57,592 nt of DNA, taken from assembly GCA_038065175.1 (NCBI GenBank), contig JBBTRN010000002.1, forward strand, positions 1 to 57,592. The letters are read 5' to 3'. The notes beneath the pieces were generated by a model that saw nothing but the letters and a program-made list of their open reading frames with translations, did no database searches and had not been told where the DNA came from. The stretch comes from JBBTRN01 sp038065175. Its GTDB lineage: Bacteria; Patescibacteriota; Doudnabacteria; UBA920. Of this stretch, positions 14,885 to 22,016 are shown piece after piece; positions within the stretch are counted from its first letter, which is position 1; every line of letters starts with the position of its first letter. A program made the position numbers and the translations under genes.

Positions 14885-16225
14885 TTATCTCCCTATCTTC
14901 CTAGTCAGATGTAATTTGATTGGAGTACCATAGAAATCGAGTTCCCTGATTATGGCATTTTCCAAATAGTGTTTAAAGTGGTGGGCAATGGCCGCCGGGA
15001 AGTTGACCAGCAAATCAAAAGTCGGTGGGTTGATGTCAGTCTGTGTTAAACCGAATACTCGGGGGGTTTTTTGGTCCCATAGGCGTTTGGGGGGCTGTTT
15101 TTTCATTATTTTAGCTAAAAATTCCGATATCGTCTGGTTGTCGATTTTTTTATTCCGGCGGTCGGAAATAGGTTTTATGGCTTTTATTGCATCAGCCAAG
15201 CCTTCGTTGGTTAGGGCAGAGACAAAAAATACCGGACACATCCATAAAAAAGGGAAGTGGTGGCTAATGTAATCTTTAAGCGCGCTTTCTTTGCCTTGGT
15301 AAAGATCTATTTTATTGGCAATGACTATACAGCCTTTTTGCATTTGCATAATTTCCTGGGCAATTTTTTTGTCCTGCACCGTTATGTCTTGTGTGGCATC
15401 CAAAACTAAAAAACATACATCGCTCCTTCTTATGGATTTAAATGTCTGGAAGCCGCTGAATACATCGGGCTGGGTTTGTTTGTATTCCTTTTTTTTAAGA
15501 CCGGCTGTGTCAATAAAAGTGTAATTTACGCCGCCAATTATCATTTCATCGTCGACCGATGTCCGTGTGGTGCCCGGCACAGCGGATACGACGGATCGTT
15601 CATCATTCAAAATTTTATTAAACAGGCTCGATTTTCCGACATTGGGTTTACCGACAATGGAAACCGGAATAGTGGGTAGTGGGTAGTGGGTAGTGGGTAG
15701 TTCAGACAGCGGCAGGGGTTTAAGGATTGATGCTATGTATTCAAGCAAATCGCCAATGCCGGCGCCGGTCACAGATGAGATAGGAAAAAAAGGTTTGATG
15801 CCTAGTTTGGCAAAATTCGCCGCTTGCTCGTCGCGCTTGGAAGGCGAGTCCAGCTTGTTGACCGCCAGGATTTTTGGTTTCGCGGTTTTCCGGAATTTAA
15901 TTAAGACTTTTTTATTTATTGCCCCCACCGGCTCTTTGCCGTCTACGACCAAGACAAGGACATCTGCTTCTTTTAAGGCGACATCAATTTGTTTTTGTAC
16001 ATTTTTTTCCAGCTCCCCGCTGGCCGACAGATCCAGACCCGCGGTATCAACCAGCATAAAATCCACGCCGTTAAAAGCCGTCTTTATATACTGCCTGTCG
16101 CGAGTAGTGCCGGCAATTTCGGAAGTGACGGCCAAGTGTTCTTTGGCTATTTTATTTAACAAAGTTGATTTGCCGGCGTTGGGCGGACCCACGAGGGCAA
16201 CAATGGGTAAATTATGATTGACCAT
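14885..16225 (-). CDS. der: Ribosome-biogenesis GTPase Der (EngA)
   Basis: 446 aa with two tandem G domains and a KH-like C-terminal domain, needed for 50S assembly. Domain 1 has GPPNAGKST, DTAGLD and NKLD; domain 2 has GKPNVGKSS, DTAGLKKK and NKID. The linker between the G domains contains PTTHYPLPTI, which is encoded by at least four GGGTAGT-type 7-nt units (15671-15700), so a micro-repeat has expanded at a tolerated linker. The tail EFLAKIMKKQPPKRLWDQ continues into the KH-like domain. Confidence 0.96.
   Translation of the reverse strand: MVNHNLPIVALVGPPNAGKSTLLNKIAKEHLAVTSEIAGTTRDRQYIKTAFNGVDFMLVDTAGLDLSASGELEKNVQKQIDVALKEADVLVLVVDGKEPVGAINKKVLIKFRKTAKPKILAVNKLDSPSKRDEQAANFAKLGIKPFFPISSVTGAGIGDLLEYIASILKPLPLSELPTTHYPLPTIPVSIVGKPNVGKSSLFNKILNDERSVVSAVPGTTRTSVDDEMIIGGVNYTFIDTAGLKKKEYKQTQPDVFSGFQTFKSIRRSDVCFLVLDATQDITVQDKKIAQEIMQMQKGCIVIANKIDLYQGKESALKDYISHHFPFLWMCPVFFVSALTNEGLADAIKAIKPISDRRNKKIDNQTISEFLAKIMKKQPPKRLWDQKTPRVFGLTQTDINPPTFDLLVNFPAAIAHHFKHYLENAIIRELDFYGTPIKLHLTRKIGR
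15671..15700. repeat. Heptamer array in the Der interdomain linker
   Basis: AGTGGGT repeated four times in perfect 7-nt phase, within coding sequence. Confidence 0.85.
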
Positions 16226-16242
16226 GATTGACCATGATTGCC

Positions 16243-16290
16243 AAGCATTAAATCTTGGTCAATCTTATTTAATCTTACTTAATCTTGTTC
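16243..16290. repeat. Decamer array between der and the LCP gene
   Basis: Four 10-nt units beginning AATCTT (AATCTTGGTC, AATCTTATTT, AATCTTACTT, AATCTTGTTC). Confidence 0.65.
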
Positions 16291-16292
16291 AA

Positions 16293-17786
16293 TTAGTTGT
16301 TTTTTCCCAAAATAACTACAATATCCACCTTGCTTGGGTCGGCATTAACCCCTGGCGGGGGAAGAGTGAGCACTTTGGCATTTAAAATATTTTTTATGAA
16401 TTCCAATGTGGCCGGTTTTGGGTTGGCCTGAAAGGCTATAGTTTGGGGAAAATCGTCTTTACTGTAATCCAATCGCCAAACAGTCAGTCCGGCTTCCTTC
16501 AGCAAACTTTCCGCTTGTTTGAGCCTGCTTGGGTTTTGGGTGGAATCGCCCAGCCAAATTGTGGCTTTTTCCTGGCTTAGCTTGCCTAAAACAAAAGAGT
16601 TTTTAAAAAAACTTTGAATGTCATTGTATGTTTTGCCCGCGCAGGGGATTAAAATATAGCCTGCGGTTTCATGGGTTGTGGGGCACACCAGCCCGGTTTC
16701 CAAACCGAGATTCAAAGAGAGGAAAGTTTGGATATTTTGTTCTTTGGCCAGGTTGTAAAGGCGAAAAATTTCTCCCGGGCTTAGATTGGTGTGGAAATTA
16801 TTTGCAAAAATTCCCAGTAAAGTGTTAATCCTGCCCAGGTTAGTAAGCAGGTTGATTTCCAGAAGCTTGTCTTTAAACGCTTTTATGACTTTTTGCTGTC
16901 TAAGGCCGCGCGTAAAATCACTGCCTTCATTGTTATTGCCGTGGCGTGAACGCGCGAACTGCAGGGCGCGGGTTCCGTCCATATGCTCTTTGCCTTTTTC
17001 AAAGACCACGGGCGGCAGGTATCCTAATTTTTCGTTCGGAAATTGGGCGTCCGCGAAACTGTTTTCCACGGTAATATCCAGTCCGCCAATTTCATCTACC
17101 GCCATTTTAAAGCCCGCAAAATCTATGACCGCAAAGTACGGAATGGTTTGCCCGGAAAGCCTCTCTGTGGCCATGGCTGCCCAACGGCCGGCAGTATTGA
17201 AATCTTTGGTGCGGGCAATGCCTTCCGCAAAGACCGTATTTATTTTCCTTTCGCCCAAGTTATTCGGCAATTCGGCGAGCATGTCCCTGGGTATGGAAAC
17301 AAACGAGACTTCAGATGTTTTTGGGAGGATTTGCGCCAGTATAATGGTGTCGGTTAAGTAGGGTCCTTCGTGTCCGGGGCCGCCAATGCCGAGCAAAAGT
17401 ATATTTATTTTTCCTTGATTTTCCCCAAGTAGGGTGACTTTGCCTGTAGCGCCCCTAAGCGTTTCCCAAACTTTGCCAAAGAAAGTGGTTTTTTTCCCTG
17501 CGAAAATTTTTTCCGACAATATGGCAGTGCGGTTAATGGCCAGTGCGCCCAAAAATAAAATTGCCGCAAGCAGAATAAAAAATATCCATTTTAGTATGGA
17601 CTTGTTTTTTTTACTTTTCGCACTTCCCCCGCCGGGTTCTGTAAACTGCTGGGCGGACAACAACCTTCCGGGGTTTTTTAATATGCTAACTTTAGTGTCC
17701 GACCCATGGGGGGCATTTTGGATTTTTGGTGGCTGAAAATCCGAGTTTTTATTATTTGACGACGCTGAATCAAGATTTTTTACCAT
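16293..17786 (-). CDS. LytR-CpsA-Psr (LCP) family cell-wall ligase
   Basis: 497 aa. A cytoplasmic N-terminus of about 65 residues is followed by one membrane segment (WIFFILLAAILFLGALAI). The LCP domain has DTIILAQILP, FVSIPRDMLAELP with the conserved Arg-Asp, and a later ALQFARSRHGNNNEGSDFTR block with the Arg residues that bind the pyrophosphate of a polyprenyl-linked substrate. A C-terminal LytR_C-like domain follows. These enzymes attach glycopolymers to the cell wall or surface proteins. Seven nt upstream of the start codon begins a 164-bp element with terminal inverted repeats. Confidence 0.9.
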   Translation of the reverse strand: MVKNLDSASSNNKNSDFQPPKIQNAPHGSDTKVSILKNPGRLLSAQQFTEPGGGSAKSKKNKSILKWIFFILLAAILFLGALAINRTAILSEKIFAGKKTTFFGKVWETLRGATGKVTLLGENQGKINILLLGIGGPGHEGPYLTDTIILAQILPKTSEVSFVSIPRDMLAELPNNLGERKINTVFAEGIARTKDFNTAGRWAAMATERLSGQTIPYFAVIDFAGFKMAVDEIGGLDITVENSFADAQFPNEKLGYLPPVVFEKGKEHMDGTRALQFARSRHGNNNEGSDFTRGLRQQKVIKAFKDKLLEINLLTNLGRINTLLGIFANNFHTNLSPGEIFRLYNLAKEQNIQTFLSLNLGLETGLVCPTTHETAGYILIPCAGKTYNDIQSFFKNSFVLGKLSQEKATIWLGDSTQNPSRLKQAESLLKEAGLTVWRLDYSKDDFPQTIAFQANPKPATLEFIKNILNAKVLTLPPPGVNADPSKVDIVVILGKNN

Positions 17787-17793
17787 AAGGCGG

Positions 17794-17957
17794 AGAACCT
17801 ATTTTAAAAATCCTTCTTGGCTGCAATTGCAGATTTTCGGCCATTCGGCCAAAAAAATTTATCCGCTTAACTTTCAGTTAAACATCAAAATTTATTTTGC
17901 CCGACTTGCTCGAAAATTTGCAATTTCGCCTAAAAATTATTTTTTAAAATAGGTTCT
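17794..17957. mobile_element. Palindromic element with terminal inverted repeats (copy 1)
   Basis: AGAACCTATTTTAAAAAT (17794-17811) is inverted at 17939-17957. A second inner stem joins TTGCAGATTTTCG and CGAAAATTTGCAA. The core at 17863-17893 matches 30217-30247 at 29 of 31 positions. The two changes are an A/T pair replaced by a C/G pair in a 6-bp stem, which preserves the hairpin. Confidence 0.6.
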
Positions 17958-18070
17958 TAGGTATTATACTCAATTAAAGCTATTGCATCAATGAGGTTCG
18001 AATGATATGATTTAGCTCGTTAGGGGTTAAATTGAAATATTTTGGCGCAAAGTTTACATTACGGCGTTCT

Positions 18071-18119
18071 GTTCATTCACCCCGTTGAATATTCGGCCAC
18101 TTAGTTCAGTCTTGCCCCG
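18071..18119. repeat. 49-nt direct repeat, unit 1
   Basis: Begins GTTCATTCACCCCGTTGAAT and ends CAGTCTTGCCCCG. The second unit is at 18231-18279; the two differ at about five positions. Each unit contains the 5' part of a tRNA-like sequence. Confidence 0.8.
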
Positions 18120-18240
18120 CACGAATTTCCCTACATTTGGTTTATCTATAAATTTACAATTGCCGCAAAGACAATATTGATCAGTTTCATTAGTTAAGGA
18201 AATTGGTGCGGGGTGAAGTTAGAGCGCGCCGTTCATTCAC
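18095..18240 (+). pseudogene. Degenerate tRNA-Val-like fragment split by a hairpin element
   Basis: A tRNA-like 5' part (GGCCACT, TA, GTTC, AGTC) is followed by a 16-bp inverted repeat (CCCCGCAC...GTGCGGGG, 18115-18130 and 18198-18213). Then AGTTA-GAGC and a run reaching ATTCAC follow, after which tRNA similarity ends. It has the same D-loop break point as the neighbouring outer tRNA, so it appears to be a decayed copy of the same arrangement. Confidence 0.5.
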
Positions 18241-18279
18241 CCCGTTGAATATTTGGACTCGTAGCTCAGTCTTGCCCCG
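18231..18279. repeat. 49-nt direct repeat, unit 2
   Basis: Second copy of the 18071-18119 unit, 160 nt downstream. It leads directly into the interrupted outer tRNA. Confidence 0.8.
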
Positions 18280-18392
18280 TTAAATATTTATGGTCGCATA
18301 GCTCAGTTGGTTAGAGCGTTGCATTCACATTGCAAAGGCCCCTGGTTCGAGTCCAGGTGCGATCACCATAATTGCGACCATATTTAACGGGG
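18275..18392. repeat. Inverted repeat enclosing a tRNA gene
   Basis: CCCCGTTAAATAT...ATGGTCGCA (18275-18298) is inverted at 18373-18392. The right arm includes an inverted copy of the inner tRNA 5' end (TGCGACC). The CCCCGTTA/TAACGGGG ends recur at 26604-26649, 28688-28746 and 42417-42522. Confidence 0.8.
18292..18368 (+). tRNA. tRNA-Val (anticodon CAC), nested inside another tRNA
   Basis: A complete 77-nt cloverleaf. The acceptor is GGTCGCA/TGCGATC with one G-U pair, the D-arm GCTC AGTTGGTTA GAGC is normal, and the anticodon stem TTGCA/TGCAA encloses TTCACAT with anticodon CAC at 18326-18328. The T-arm is CCTGG TTCGAGT CCAGG and the CCA is encoded. It lies wholly inside the D-loop insertion of the outer tRNA. 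Confidence 0.95.
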
Positions 18393-18565
18393 TGAAGTTA
18401 GAGCGTTCGATTCACATTCAAAAGGTCAGAGGTTCAAATCCTCTCGAGTCCACCAAGTCTAACGGGGCAGGTAGTTGATGGCTCGTTTGGGTCTGCCTTA
18501 GGGCTTGACCGATTGGATATTATAGGTAAAATATATGCACAGTAATTATAAACTGGTTTTTAAAA

Positions 18566-19159
18566 ATGGAAACAGAGCCAAACCAAAACCAATCATCTAA
18601 ATTTTCAGCCGTGAAAGGTTTTTTTTGGGACTTAACAAAAATTTTGGCATGGTCTTTGTTGATTATTATCCCTTTCAGGCTTTTTATTGCCGAGCCGTTC
18701 GTTGTAAGTGGTTCTTCCATGGTGCCAAATTTCCACAATAAGGATTATTTAATTATAGACAGAATTTCCTACCGGAAGAGCGAGCCCGCAAGAGGGGATG
18801 TGGTGGTAATAAAATACCCAAAAGACAATAAGCAATATTTTATTAAAAGAATTATTGCTTTGCCCGGTGAAACCGTAGAGTTAAAAAATGGCGAAGTATT
18901 TATTGTAAATAAACAGGAGCCGCTAGGATTTGAAATAAATGAAAGTTATTTGTCAAAAAATATCCAGACTTTGGGCAGGGCCGGACCGGTAACCTTGGGA
19001 AGTGGCGAATATTATGTATTTGGCGATAACCGCACAGCTTCCTCAGATTCCCGAGTTTGGGGAATTTTGCCCAAAAAAAATATTGTCGGACGGGTTTGGC
19101 TCAGAGTTTTTCCGCTTGGGGATTTCGGCTTCATTAAAACGCCAACATATAGCAAGTAG
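18566..19159 (+). CDS. lepB: Signal peptidase I
   Basis: 197 aa. An N-terminal membrane segment (LTKILAWSLLIIIPFRLFI) precedes the catalytic domain. SGSSMVPNF carries the nucleophile Ser, and FIKRIIALPGETVE carries the general-base Lys. The final box GDNRTASSDSR is the family signature. The enzyme removes signal peptides on the outer face of the membrane; several proteins in this window carry such signals (DUF4430 lipoprotein aside). The start ATG is preceded by a 250-nt tRNA-rich region with no clear Shine-Dalgarno site. Confidence 0.95.
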   Translation: METEPNQNQSSKFSAVKGFFWDLTKILAWSLLIIIPFRLFIAEPFVVSGSSMVPNFHNKDYLIIDRISYRKSEPARGDVVVIKYPKDNKQYFIKRIIALPGETVELKNGEVFIVNKQEPLGFEINESYLSKNIQTLGRAGPVTLGSGEYYVFGDNRTASSDSRVWGILPKKNIVGRVWLRVFPLGDFGFIKTPTYSK

Positions 19160-19228
19160 TAGGTAGCATTTAGTAAGTAGCCAGCAGTTTTGCTAAACGC
19201 TACTTACTAAGTGCTAAAAGCTAAAAAT
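19157..19228. repeat. Inverted heptamer arrays (TAGNNNN then CTANNNN)
   Basis: TAGTAGG, TAGCATT, TAGTAAG, TAGCCAG, a short loop, then CTAAACG, CTACTTA, CTAAGTG, CTAAAAG, CTAAAAA. The two arrays can pair over AGCATTTAGTAAGTAGC with one mismatch. The array ends at the start codon of the next gene. Confidence 0.8.
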
Positions 19229-20533
19229 ATGGGAAGACCAAAAAAATTTTTTTCAGGCTCCGGAACTCAAAGCACAGTTAAGAAGATTTCGGCGTTGCCC
19301 GATAGTTTTGATGTAAATACAGGGACCGACCTTTTTTGGGATGCGCTTTTAAAACGTTTTTCAAAAATCGCCAGAGTCTATGGGTTTTCCAGAGTTGAAA
19401 CTCCGGCTGTTGAAGATGCACGGTTGTTTAAGGCTTTTTACGGGCAAAATAGCGCTAAATATGATTCTTTGGTTGTTTTGCCCTGGCACGGCCTTTTGGA
19501 GGCCGCCCTCAGGCCTACCCAGTTGCCCGGAATTTTAAGGAATTTTTCCCACCAAAAGTTCGAGGATGCTCCCTCTCTCCACAAGTGGCACTATGGAGGG
19601 TTTACTTATAAAAAAGATTTTGCCGGCAAGCCTTTTTTGGATTATGAATTGGGATGTGAGATTTTGGGGCAATTTAACCATTTGAATGAAGCCCAGGTAA
19701 TAGCCGCGGCCTGGGAATTTTTCAGCGGATTTGAGCTTGAGGGTTTAATTTTAGAGATAAACAATTTAGGCAGCCAGGAATGCCAAGAGCGCTATGCTGG
19801 AGTGTTAGTAGACGCATTGCTACCCAAAAAGTATGACCTGTGCGATAATTGTAACGAACTCTTAACCTACCGCCCCTTGGGAGTGTTTGCCTGCGAAAAC
19901 CTGGATTGCCAGGCAGCCGCGGCGGAAAGCCCCACCATTTTAGATTTTCTTGACCAGGATTCCCATAAGGATTTTACCAATGTGCTTGAGGCTTTAGATG
20001 AAATGAATATTATTTATCAGCTTAATCCCTTCTATGTCGGAAAACAGTCCAGTGAAAAAACAACTTTTTCCGTAAAATATAAATTTGGGGAAAAGATGGT
20101 AAGCTTGGTAGAAGGAGGCTACCATCAAAGCTCGGGTTATGGCTCTTTCAACAAAAATTTTGCTGCGTTCGGATTTTTTGGAAGTTTAATGCTTTTAAAA
20201 AAGATCCTAAAAGACGGGCCTCTAGTTGTGGAAAGGCAAATTTTAAGCGAGGTCTGTCTGGTACCGTTAGGAGAACTTGCGGCAAAGCGAAGTTTGAGAC
20301 TTTTTCGCGACTTAACGGCACATAAAATTTTAGTTTACGACCATTTTGGTTTAAGCGGGGTAAAAAATCAGCTAAAGGTAGCCTTGGACAATAAAGTGCC
20401 AATTGCCTTAATTATGGGGCAAAAAGAGGCAATGGACGAAATGGTTATACTGCGCGACGTTAAATCCGGTATGCAAGAAATCATTTCTTATGATAAGATA
20501 GTAGAAGAGGTAAAAAAGAGGCTGGGTAAATAG
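19229..20533 (+). CDS. Histidyl-tRNA synthetase-like protein with divergent motifs
   Basis: 434 aa from the ATG at 19229 (MGRPKKFFSGS). The order of parts follows HisRS: a class II core (VYGFSRVETPAVEDARLF), a middle insertion with Cys pairs (CDNCNELLTYRPLGVFACENLDC), and a C-terminal anticodon-binding domain (VCLVPLGELAAKRSLRLFRDL). Expected catalytic motifs are altered. Motif 2, usually FRYERPQ-like, reads FTYKKDFAGKPFLDYELG. The HisA box, usually LVRGLDYYT, reads LNPFYVGKQ, and the GGRYDGL box reads EGGYHQSSG. Either it is a very divergent HisRS or a catalytically inactive paralogue with another role. The Cys pairs may bind zinc. Confidence 0.65.
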   Translation: MGRPKKFFSGSGTQSTVKKISALPDSFDVNTGTDLFWDALLKRFSKIARVYGFSRVETPAVEDARLFKAFYGQNSAKYDSLVVLPWHGLLEAALRPTQLPGILRNFSHQKFEDAPSLHKWHYGGFTYKKDFAGKPFLDYELGCEILGQFNHLNEAQVIAAAWEFFSGFELEGLILEINNLGSQECQERYAGVLVDALLPKKYDLCDNCNELLTYRPLGVFACENLDCQAAAAESPTILDFLDQDSHKDFTNVLEALDEMNIIYQLNPFYVGKQSSEKTTFSVKYKFGEKMVSLVEGGYHQSSGYGSFNKNFAAFGFFGSLMLLKKILKDGPLVVERQILSEVCLVPLGELAAKRSLRLFRDLTAHKILVYDHFGLSGVKNQLKVALDNKVPIALIMGQKEAMDEMVILRDVKSGMQEIISYDKIVEEVKKRLGK

Positions 20534-20537
20534 TATT

Positions 20538-20640
20538 ATTGACAAAAATTAAAAAAATAATAAAAATGACAAAAATAGGAAGCGGTAAATTTTGCTTCCG
20601 CCTTTGGCGGATCATTTATGTCATTTTTGCTCATTTAAGT
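20538..20640. repeat. Inverted TGACAAAAA / TTTTTGTCA spacer repeat
   Basis: TTGACAAAAATT and ATGACAAAAATAGG on the left, GTCATTTTTGCTCATTT on the right, around a GGAAGCGG...CCGCC stem. It fills the gap before the HIT gene. Related arrays occur at 21395-21490, 46341-46409, 47046-47081 and 54031-54118. Confidence 0.75.
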
Positions 20641-20641
20641 T

Positions 20642-20977
20642 ATGGACGATTGCGTATTTTGTAACATTGTCAACAAAGCCATTGAATCCAAAATAGAGTT
20701 TGAGGATGAGGGCTTGATAGTAATCCGGGATATTTTACCCAAAGCCCCGGTGCATCTTTTGGTAATACCCAAAAAGCACATAGTGTCCGTTAACCATATG
20801 AAAGAGGCTGACAAAGCCTTGGTTGGGCAGATGGTATTTGTGGCGAGCCTAATGGCTGAAAAGTTTGGAATCGCGGAAACCGGGTATAAATTGGTTTTTA
20901 ATGTCGGGCGGGATGGCGGGATGGTAGTGCCACATTTGCATTTACATTTAATGGGCGGAAAGAACTTGGGGGAATAG
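20642..20977 (+). CDS. HIT family nucleotide hydrolase (HinT-like)
   Basis: 111 aa, the standard length. It starts with CVFCNIVNK. The histidine triad HLHLHLMGG near the C-terminus supplies the nucleophilic His. These enzymes cleave purine phosphoramidates such as AMP-lysine. The first Cys pair (CVFC) lacks the two zinc partners seen in some members. It follows the HisRS-like gene, with only a repeat in between, and precedes rpsU. Confidence 0.93.
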   Translation: MDDCVFCNIVNKAIESKIEFEDEGLIVIRDILPKAPVHLLVIPKKHIVSVNHMKEADKALVGQMVFVASLMAEKFGIAETGYKLVFNVGRDGGMVVPHLHLHLMGGKNLGE

Positions 20978-20988
20978 CTTTAGTAAAC

Positions 20989-21068
20989 CGATAATAAGTA
21001 ATTTATAACTAATAACTCTGGTTTTGAGGGTTATAGGTTATCAATTATTAGTTATTAGTTTTTTGTTT
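20989..21068. repeat. Inverted heptamer arrays (TAANNNN then TTANNNN)
   Basis: TAATAAG, TAATTTA, TAACTAA, TAACTCT, loop, then TTATAGG, TTATCAA, TTATTAG, TTATTAG in strict 7-nt phase. The halves are complementary in part and would form a hairpin between the HIT gene and rpsU. Confidence 0.85.
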
Positions 21069-21150
21069 GTTTGACTAAATCAGACAAATTTTATATAATC
21101 AATAGGAAATATTAACTATTTTTGAAATTTGAAAGACGAGGTGAATTTAA

Positions 21151-21390
21151 GTGGTAGAAGTTAAAAAGAAAGACGGTGAATCCTTTGAATCGCTCCTAAG
21201 ACGTTTTAGCCGCAAGATCCAGCAAAGCGGGGTGCTTATACGCGCCCGCAGAATCCGTTTTCATACTCCGGAAAAGAGCAGAAATTTGCAGAAAGTCGCG
21301 GCGCGTAGAAGGGCGAAAAACAAAGCTGAAAGGGAAGAACTAAAGAAATTAGGCAAACTATTGCCGGTAAAAAGGTACGGGAGAAGGTAG
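21151..21390 (+). CDS. rpsU: 30S ribosomal protein bS21
   Basis: 79 aa. The start is GTG at 21151, supported by GAGGTGA a few bases upstream. The basic, helical sequence VKKKDGESFESLLRRFSRKIQQSG is the bS21 N-terminal helix; the C-terminal part is very Arg/Lys-rich. bS21 sits near the mRNA platform and helps selection of Shine-Dalgarno sites. It is followed by yqeY, a pairing common in bacteria. Confidence 0.92.
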   Translation: MVEVKKKDGESFESLLRRFSRKIQQSGVLIRARRIRFHTPEKSRNLQKVAARRRAKNKAEREELKKLGKLLPVKRYGRR

Positions 21391-21394
21391 TATT

Positions 21395-21490
21395 AATGAC
21401 AAAAATTAAAAAAATGACAAAATTGACAAATTTTTTTTCTGCAGTTTATTTTTGTTCATTCCCGTCGTTTTTGTCATTTTTGTTCATTTA
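21395..21490. repeat. Inverted ATGACAAAA / TTTTGTCAT spacer repeat
   Basis: ATGACAAAAATT, ATGACAAAATTGACAAA on the left and TTTTTGTTCATT, TTTTTGTCATTTTTG on the right, between rpsU and yqeY. Confidence 0.75.
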
Positions 21491-21494
21491 GTCA

Positions 21495-21935
21495 ATGTTA
21501 TCACTTTCGCAAATCGAACAAGACCTAACGGCCGCGATGAAAGCTAAGGATCAGTTGTCGGTTGATGTTTTGCGTGGTTTAAAATCGCGCGTTCAAAATG
21601 AAAAAATTTTAAAGATGCGGGATATATCCGAGGAAGATATTTTGGGATTGGTAAGGTCAGAAATAAAAAAACGCAAAGAAGCATCGGAAAGCTTTAAAAG
21701 CGGCGGTCGGACCGAATTGTCCGACAAGGAATTGAAAGAGGCGGAAATTTTGGGAAAGTATTTGCCCGCACAAATGGGCGAAGCTGATTTAATAAAGATT
21801 TTGGAAGCAGTTATCCAAGAAGGGTCTTTTACCGCCCAGGATTTTGGCAAAGCCATGGGGGCGGTAAAAGCCAAGGTCGGCAACGCGGCCGAAGGCGGGA
21901 CATTAGCTAAGTTGTTGAAAGAAAAACTAAAATAG
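21495..21935 (+). CDS. yqeY: GatB/YqeY domain protein
   Basis: 146 aa, the full usual length. The family pattern is clear: LSQIEQDLTAAMKAKDQLSVDVLRGL at the N-terminus, RSEIKKRKEASESF in the middle and DFGKAMGAVKAKVGNAAEGG near the C-terminus. YqeY resembles the tRNA-binding tail of GatB; its role is not settled. It is downstream of rpsU, as in many bacteria. Confidence 0.92.
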   Translation: MLSLSQIEQDLTAAMKAKDQLSVDVLRGLKSRVQNEKILKMRDISEEDILGLVRSEIKKRKEASESFKSGGRTELSDKELKEAEILGKYLPAQMGEADLIKILEAVIQEGSFTAQDFGKAMGAVKAKVGNAAEGGTLAKLLKEKLK

Positions 21936-22016
21936 CAGTTAGCATCTAGCGTTTAGTTGGTAGCCAGGAAAATTTTTTGGCTAAACGCTACTTACTACCA
22001 GCTACTGGCTAGAGTA
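21933..22016. repeat. Inverted heptamer arrays (TAGNNNN then CTANNNN)
   Basis: TAGCAGT, TAGCATC, TAGCGTT, TAGTTGG, TAGCCAG, an A/T loop, then CTAAACG, CTACTTA, CTACCAG, CTACTGG, CTAGAGT. This is the clearest array: five units, loop, five inverted units, all in 7-nt phase. It begins on the yqeY stop codon and ends at the ftsA start. Confidence 0.9.

Larger units (their letters stand above)
18255..18455 (+). pseudogene. Outer tRNA-Val (CAC) interrupted in its D-loop
   Basis: The ends fit a tRNA well. Acceptor GGACTCG pairs with CGAGTCC, the T-stem AGAGG pairs with CCTCT, an encoded CCA follows, and the D-stem is GCTC/GAGC. Between AGTC (to 18271) and AGTTA (from 18396) lie about 124 nt holding another complete tRNA. 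The anticodon loop is TTCACAT (anticodon CAC), but the stem TTCGA/TCAAA has one C-A mismatch and the D-loop lacks its GG pair. It is most likely a disrupted copy; removal of the insert at the RNA level would be needed for function. Confidence 0.7.
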
